Source: SIG440 sp045591095 (GTDB taxonomy: Bacteria; Bacillota; Clostridia; Monoglobales; Monoglobaceae). Taken from it: a stretch of DNA of 22,371 bases. The notes under the pieces are model-generated. The model ran no database searches, was not told where the DNA came from, and saw nothing but the letters and a program-made list of their open reading frames with translations. Made by a program: the position numbers and the translations under genes. Within the stretch, counting starts at the first letter, position 1, and each line of letters opens with the position of its first letter. The stretch is from contig JAZNSF010000035.1 in NCBI GenBank assembly GCA_045591095.1, forward strand, positions 1 through 22,371, read 5' to 3'. Shown here piece after piece: positions 20,797 to 22,371 of the stretch.

Positions 20797-22371
20797 AACC
20801 TCATATGGTATGTCGCCGATGAACCAGATGATCATCTTTTCCTTTGACACAACCTCGTATCTTTCGATGATGCTTCGGATGAGAGGTGTATCAATTTCGC
20901 TCACCTTTTCTTCCATACCATCGATAGCTTTGAAGATAAGTTTCAGCTTAGATGACTCGGTCGATTTCATCTTTCTTTCCATCTCATATTCCTTATTCTC
21001 TTGACGCAGTCTTTGCGATTCCATCTTCACTTCCAGACATATTCTGTCAAGCTCGTCCGTTGATATTTCGCCGTTAGCATTTTGGTATATAGCCTCACGC
21101 ATTCTGTCGCTCATTAGATTAAGCTTTTCCGTATTGGCACTTATCTTTGGCTGTTCGGTATCCCCGAGTAGAGAGGCGATTGAGCTTTTTAGTATGTCCT
21201 TTACTCTTTTTCTGCTTGTATATATCGTATTGATGGCTTCGAGCGTAACCTCATTCATAAAGTTATTGTTGATGGAAGGAGAATTCTGACAGCAATCTTG
21301 TCCGTTCTGAATTCTGTTTAGGCACCGCCACACATATTTCTTATCACCGCTACGGGTTTTCCATTCTGTTCGTCTGTACTTGGCACCGCACTCACCACAG
21401 AATATTAAGTCGTTGTATGGAAACTTGCCGCTGTATTTTCCATAGCTTTGTTTTTTATCAAACTTTTTGATGCATCCACGGCGGCTAATTTCCTCTTGCA
21501 CACTGTCGAACAGTTCCCGTTCTACGATTGGCGGATGATGGTCTCTGATATAATACTGCGGAGCCTGACCTGTGTTCTTTACCTTTTTCTTTGAGATTGG
21601 ATCAAGAGTTACTGTCTTTGATGTCAGGACATCACCTGCATACTTTTCATTCTTAAGTATTCTTTCCACTGAGCCTGGCGACCATCTTTCTTTACCTCTC
21701 GGAGAGGGGATTTCTCTTTCGGCAAGTGCATTTACAATTTGTTCTATGCTCATACCTTTTATGAAGCAGTCGAAGATGAACCTGACATTGATTGCTTTAC
21801 CAATTTCCACTGTTATGTTTCTTTCTGCATCCTGACTGAAACCGTATACGCCGTTAAAGTTATAGCAACACTTGCCCTCACGGTATCTGTAGCTTCTGCC
21901 CATCTTTATGTTTTCACTCATTGACTCACTTTCAGCCTGAGCGAATATGGTGTGCAGAGCAATGAACATCTCGGTTGTATAGTTAAGGGTGTTGATGCCT
22001 TCTTTTTCGAATAGCACCCCGACTCCCAAATCCTTAAGTTCTCTGATGCATTGTAAGCTTTCGGCTGTATTTCTTCCGAATCTTGATACGGATTTTGTTA
22101 CTACGAGGTCTAACTTACCCTTTCTGCAATCGTTCATCATTCTCTGAAATTCAGGTCGGTTATATATAGAGGTTCCGCTGATGCCTTCATCGCCGTATAC
22201 ATCTACATATTTCCAGCCTGATGTTTCTTTAATCATTTTGGTATAATGCTCAACCTGTGTTTCAAAGCTTTTTGCCTGTTGCTCTGCCTCGGTGCTGACT
22301 CTTGCATAGGCACCGACATTCAGCACTCGCTTTGCACCATGTCCTAAATATGATTTTGTTGCAGGTATTTC
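20782..22371 (-). CDS. Large serine recombinase, N-terminus cut by the window edge
   Basis: The C-terminal 514 residues after a possible GTG (22326) show a resolvase-type catalytic domain (AYARVST with the nucleophilic serine, SGTSIYNRPEFQRMM, SVSRFGRNTAESL), a recombinase domain (about 170-275), a zinc ribbon (CGECGAKY...WRCLNR...CC, about 310-350) and a charged helical region ending in a short beta segment. This is the layout of large serine recombinases of integrative elements and phages, which cut and rejoin att sites. The frame stays open for the 15 codons to the right edge, encoding EIPATKSYLGHGAKRVLNVG; homologues often carry such a leader, so the true start is probably outside and the GTG internal. 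All core catalytic motifs are intact. Confidence 0.9.
   Translation of the reverse strand, partial: EIPATKSYLGHGAKRVLNVGAYARVSTEAEQQAKSFETQVEHYTKMIKETSGWKYVDVYGDEGISGTSIYNRPEFQRMMNDCRKGKLDLVVTKSVSRFGRNTAESLQCIRELKDLGVGVLFEKEGINTLNYTTEMFIALHTIFAQAESESMSENIKMGRSYRYREGKCCYNFNGVYGFSQDAERNITVEIGKAINVRFIFDCFIKGMSIEQIVNALAEREIPSPRGKERWSPGSVERILKNEKYAGDVLTSKTVTLDPISKKKVKNTGQAPQYYIRDHHPPIVERELFDSVQEEISRRGCIKKFDKKQSYGKYSGKFPYNDLIFCGECGAKYRRTEWKTRSGDKKYVWRCLNRIQNGQDCCQNSPSINNNFMNEVTLEAINTIYTSRKRVKDILKSSIASLLGDTEQPKISANTEKLNLMSDRMREAIYQNANGEISTDELDRICLEVKMESQRLRQENKEYEMERKMKSTESSKLKLIFKAIDGMEEKVSEIDTPLIRSIIERYEVVSKEKMIIWFIGDIPYEVDLPV

Overview
The window looks like chromosomal DNA from an anaerobic, low-to-mid GC Firmicute of the class Clostridia. 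The evidence is strong AGGAGG ribosome sites, consensus sigma-A promoters with 17-bp spacers, many intrinsic terminators, clostridial small families (DUF4830, DUF6774, DUF2500, a GGADGPT lipoprotein) and a clostridial-type large serine recombinase. I cannot name the species.

Positions 1-4130 (minus strand) hold a TRIC/UPF0126 membrane protein and a threonine-to-glycine operon read lysR - tdh - kbl: Tdh oxidises threonine, Kbl splits the product with CoA, and the co-transcribed LysR protein is the probable local regulator. Positions 4185-4781 are a five-gene tRNA operon (Gly-Arg-His-Gln-Lys, minus) with a perfect consensus promoter and a terminator. Positions 4842-6546 are a plus-strand operon of three small envelope proteins; the middle one carries a 28-bp near-palindrome inside its coding sequence.

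Positions 6553-14930 (minus) hold an orphan multi-sugar ABC ATPase (UgpC/MsmX type), stand-alone gyrA, a nagA-ROK amino-sugar pair, and rsuA-pdxY. The ugpC and nagA upstream regions share a nearly identical 25-bp promoter/operator-like block, which suggests co-regulation of amino-sugar catabolism and sugar uptake. Positions 15026-18286 (plus) hold a DUF4830 protein, an O-acetylhomoserine sulfhydrylase, a LOG-family protein, and a DUF421 membrane protein broken by a one-base deletion. A 59-codon DUF6774-like gene and a half-size EamA transporter follow on the minus strand.

Positions 19050-22371 look like an accessory region. Two related, same-direction, hairpin-forming repeats of about 105 bp bracket an AT-rich cassette: a polysaccharide-deacetylase-like gene and a divergent small XRE-type regulator, with overlapping divergent promoters and an inverted repeat between them. 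A hairpin-rich stretch and a large serine recombinase, whose N-terminus runs off the right edge, follow. This repeat-bracketed cassette next to a recombinase is the best candidate for something undescribed.
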